From positions 1 through 8,005 of the forward strand of contig JAHJRU010000187.1 of the NCBI GenBank assembly GCA_018830745.1: 8,005 bases of DNA, read 5' to 3'. Below, piece after piece: positions 6,637 through 8,005 of the stretch (position 1 is the first letter of the stretch; every line of letters begins with the position of its first letter). The notes below the pieces were generated by a model. The model was not told where the DNA came from, ran no database searches, and saw only the letters and a list, made by a program, of their open reading frames with translations. The position numbers were made by a program, and so were the translations under genes. This stretch comes from Chloroflexota bacterium. GTDB lineage: Bacteria > Chloroflexota > Dehalococcoidia > Dehalococcoidales > JAHJRU01.

Positions 6637-8005
6637 TCATCCCTCAGGCGCAGAGATAATTCGGCCAGCTGTTCCTCCGTCACCGGCGAAGGGGCATTAA
6701 CCGTTAAATCCATGGCGCTCTGAGTCTTGGGGAAAGCAATTACCTCCCTGATATTCTCCTCTCCCGCCAGGAGCATCACCAGGCGGTCAATACCGGGAGC
6801 GATACCGCCATGAGGGGGAGCTCCGTAATCGAAAGCCTCTAACAAATTGCCAAACATTTCTTCGATTTCCTCATCGGTGTAACCCAGCAGACGGAATATC
6901 TTTCGTTGCAGTTCACTGGTGTAAATCCTGAGACTGCCGCTGGAGAGCTCATAGCCATTGCAGACAATATCATAGTGTTTGGCTTGCACTTTTTCCGGGG
7001 CAGTATCCAGTAATGGTATATCCTCATCCCTGGGTAAGGTAAACGGATGGTGCATTGCCTGCCATCGGCCGGTTTTATCATCCCATTGCAGCAGAGGATA
7101 ATCCACGATGAAAGCAAACGCCAGCATCTCAGGGTCTGCCAGGTTAAGCCGACGCCCCATCTCGCGCCGCAGTTCATCCAGCATGGTATCCACCAGGGCG
7201 GGTTGGCCGGCAATGACAAGAAGCAGGTCACCCGGGTTGGCGCCCAGTCGTCGGACAATTTCCCTGACCTGGTCCAGGGTTAGAAACTTGGCCGCCACCG
7301 ACTTTACCTTCTCCATAGTCAGGTCGTCGAGACTGCCCGCCTCTGTGCCCAGCGCTATGGTCAACACGCCTCCGCCACCGAGCTGGCGTGCTATCTTATT
7401 CAGCTCTTCAAGCTCGTGGCGGGTATAGGCGGCACAGCCGGGGGCGCAGATGCCTTTAACCTTGCCTCCACTATCAGTGACAGAACGAAAGATAGAGAAC
7501 TCGGTTTGCGCGGCGATGTCAGTGAGGTCGCCTATCTCCAGACCGAAACGTATATCCGGCTTGTCCGTGCCGTAGCGCTCCATGGCTTCACTGAAGGTAA
7601 GGCGGGGGAACGGTTTTATCACCTGCATATCCGGCTTGAGCGCCTCGACCATAGTGGTGAACATCTCCTCAATAAGGGTAAGGATGTCCTCCTGGTTGAC
7701 GAAGCTAATCTCCAGGTCAAGCTGGGTGAATTCGGGCTGCCGGTCGGCACGGGAGTCCTCGTCGCGGAAGCACCGCGCTATCTGAAAGTATTTCTCCACA
7801 CCGGCTACCATCAGCAGTTGCTTCAATTGCTGGGGCGACTGAGGCAGAGCGTAGAATTCTCCGGGATGCAGGCGGCTGGGCACCAGGTAATCACGAGCCC
7901 CTTCCGGTGTGCTTTTGATCAAAATCGGCGTCTCCACCTCGATGAATCCCCGCGCATCGAGGAAATCACGCATGAACTTCACCACCCGGTGCCGGAGAAT
8001 CAGGT
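6633..8005 (-). CDS. aspS: Aspartyl-tRNA synthetase, bacterial type, N-terminus missing
   Basis: Class II synthetase charging tRNA-Asp (possibly also tRNA-Asn). The frame stays open to the window edge: codons for Leu-Ile-Leu-Arg-His-Arg precede the GTG at 7985, so that GTG is internal and the anticodon-binding OB domain lies outside. Numbering from that GTG, motif 1 is around FIEVETPIL (14-22), motif 2 contains FRDEDSRADRQPEF (73-86), and motif 3 is GIAPGIDRL (394-402). The insert between motifs 2 and 3, around 150-310, is the GAD domain that marks bacterial AspRS rather than the archaeal/eukaryotic type. About 456 residues are visible of the usual 580-600. The residues that separate discriminating from non-discriminating forms are mostly outside, so this cannot be judged. 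It is the first visible gene of the minus-strand cluster and overlaps the MBL start. Confidence 0.97.
   Translation of the reverse strand, partial: LILRHRVVKFMRDFLDARGFIEVETPILIKSTPEGARDYLVPSRLHPGEFYALPQSPQQLKQLLMVAGVEKYFQIARCFRDEDSRADRQPEFTQLDLEISFVNQEDILTLIEEMFTTMVEALKPDMQVIKPFPRLTFSEAMERYGTDKPDIRFGLEIGDLTDIAAQTEFSIFRSVTDSGGKVKGICAPGCAAYTRHELEELNKIARQLGGGGVLTIALGTEAGSLDDLTMEKVKSVAAKFLTLDQVREIVRRLGANPGDLLLVIAGQPALVDTMLDELRREMGRRLNLADPEMLAFAFIVDYPLLQWDDKTGRWQAMHHPFTLPRDEDIPLLDTAPEKVQAKHYDIVCNGYELSSGSLRIYTSELQRKIFRLLGYTDEEIEEMFGNLLEAFDYGAPPHGGIAPGIDRLVMLLAGEENIREVIAFPKTQSAMDLTVNAPSPVTEEQLAELSLRLRDD

Noticed and set aside
6839..7258. 139-codon minus-strand frame within aspS
   Set aside because: It is an out-of-frame shadow inside a well-conserved synthetase; its Trp/Cys-rich composition is not protein-like.

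Overview
The window looks like a bacterial chromosome segment of about 50% GC, probably from an anaerobic member of the Chloroflexota (Dehalococcoidia-like). That assignment is an inference. It rests on the style of the bacterial-type AspRS, trigger factor and ClpP, on the order aspS, tig, clpP on one strand, and on the mix of a molybdopterin enzyme with CoA-type enzymes. No rRNA or other marker is present to confirm it.

Layout: one truncated gene lies on the plus strand at the left edge (1-822), a PfkB-family sugar or nucleoside kinase. Everything else is on the minus strand and reads right to left: aspS (aspartyl-tRNA synthetase, cut by the right edge), a metallo-beta-lactamase-fold hydrolase, a crotonase/enoyl-CoA hydratase-family protein, tig (trigger factor), a cytoplasmic-type molybdopterin/[4Fe-4S] oxidoreductase, and clpP. 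The first five minus-strand genes are packed like an operon: a 4-nt overlap, then gaps of 10, 27 and 0 nt. clpP follows after 62 nt that carry a good extended -10 promoter and a strong Shine-Dalgarno. No intergenic space exceeds 62 bases, and I see no RNA genes, mobile elements, CRISPR arrays or intrinsic terminators.

How the genes fit together: aspS, tig and clpP are protein synthesis, folding and turnover genes. Three metabolic genes (MBL hydrolase, crotonase, Mo enzyme) are interleaved among them. The crotonase lacks both glutamates used by classical enoyl-CoA hydratases, and the Mo enzyme has a Cys at the likely Mo-ligand position and lacks the Asp of acetylene hydratase. A small CoA-ester or redox pathway embedded in a housekeeping operon is the most interesting reading, but its substrate cannot be read from sequence. 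Other notable points are the (Glu-Ser-Lys)6 tail on ClpP, encoded by a 9-bp tandem repeat flanked by a 9-bp direct repeat, and the AT-rich first 600 bases of the kinase gene.
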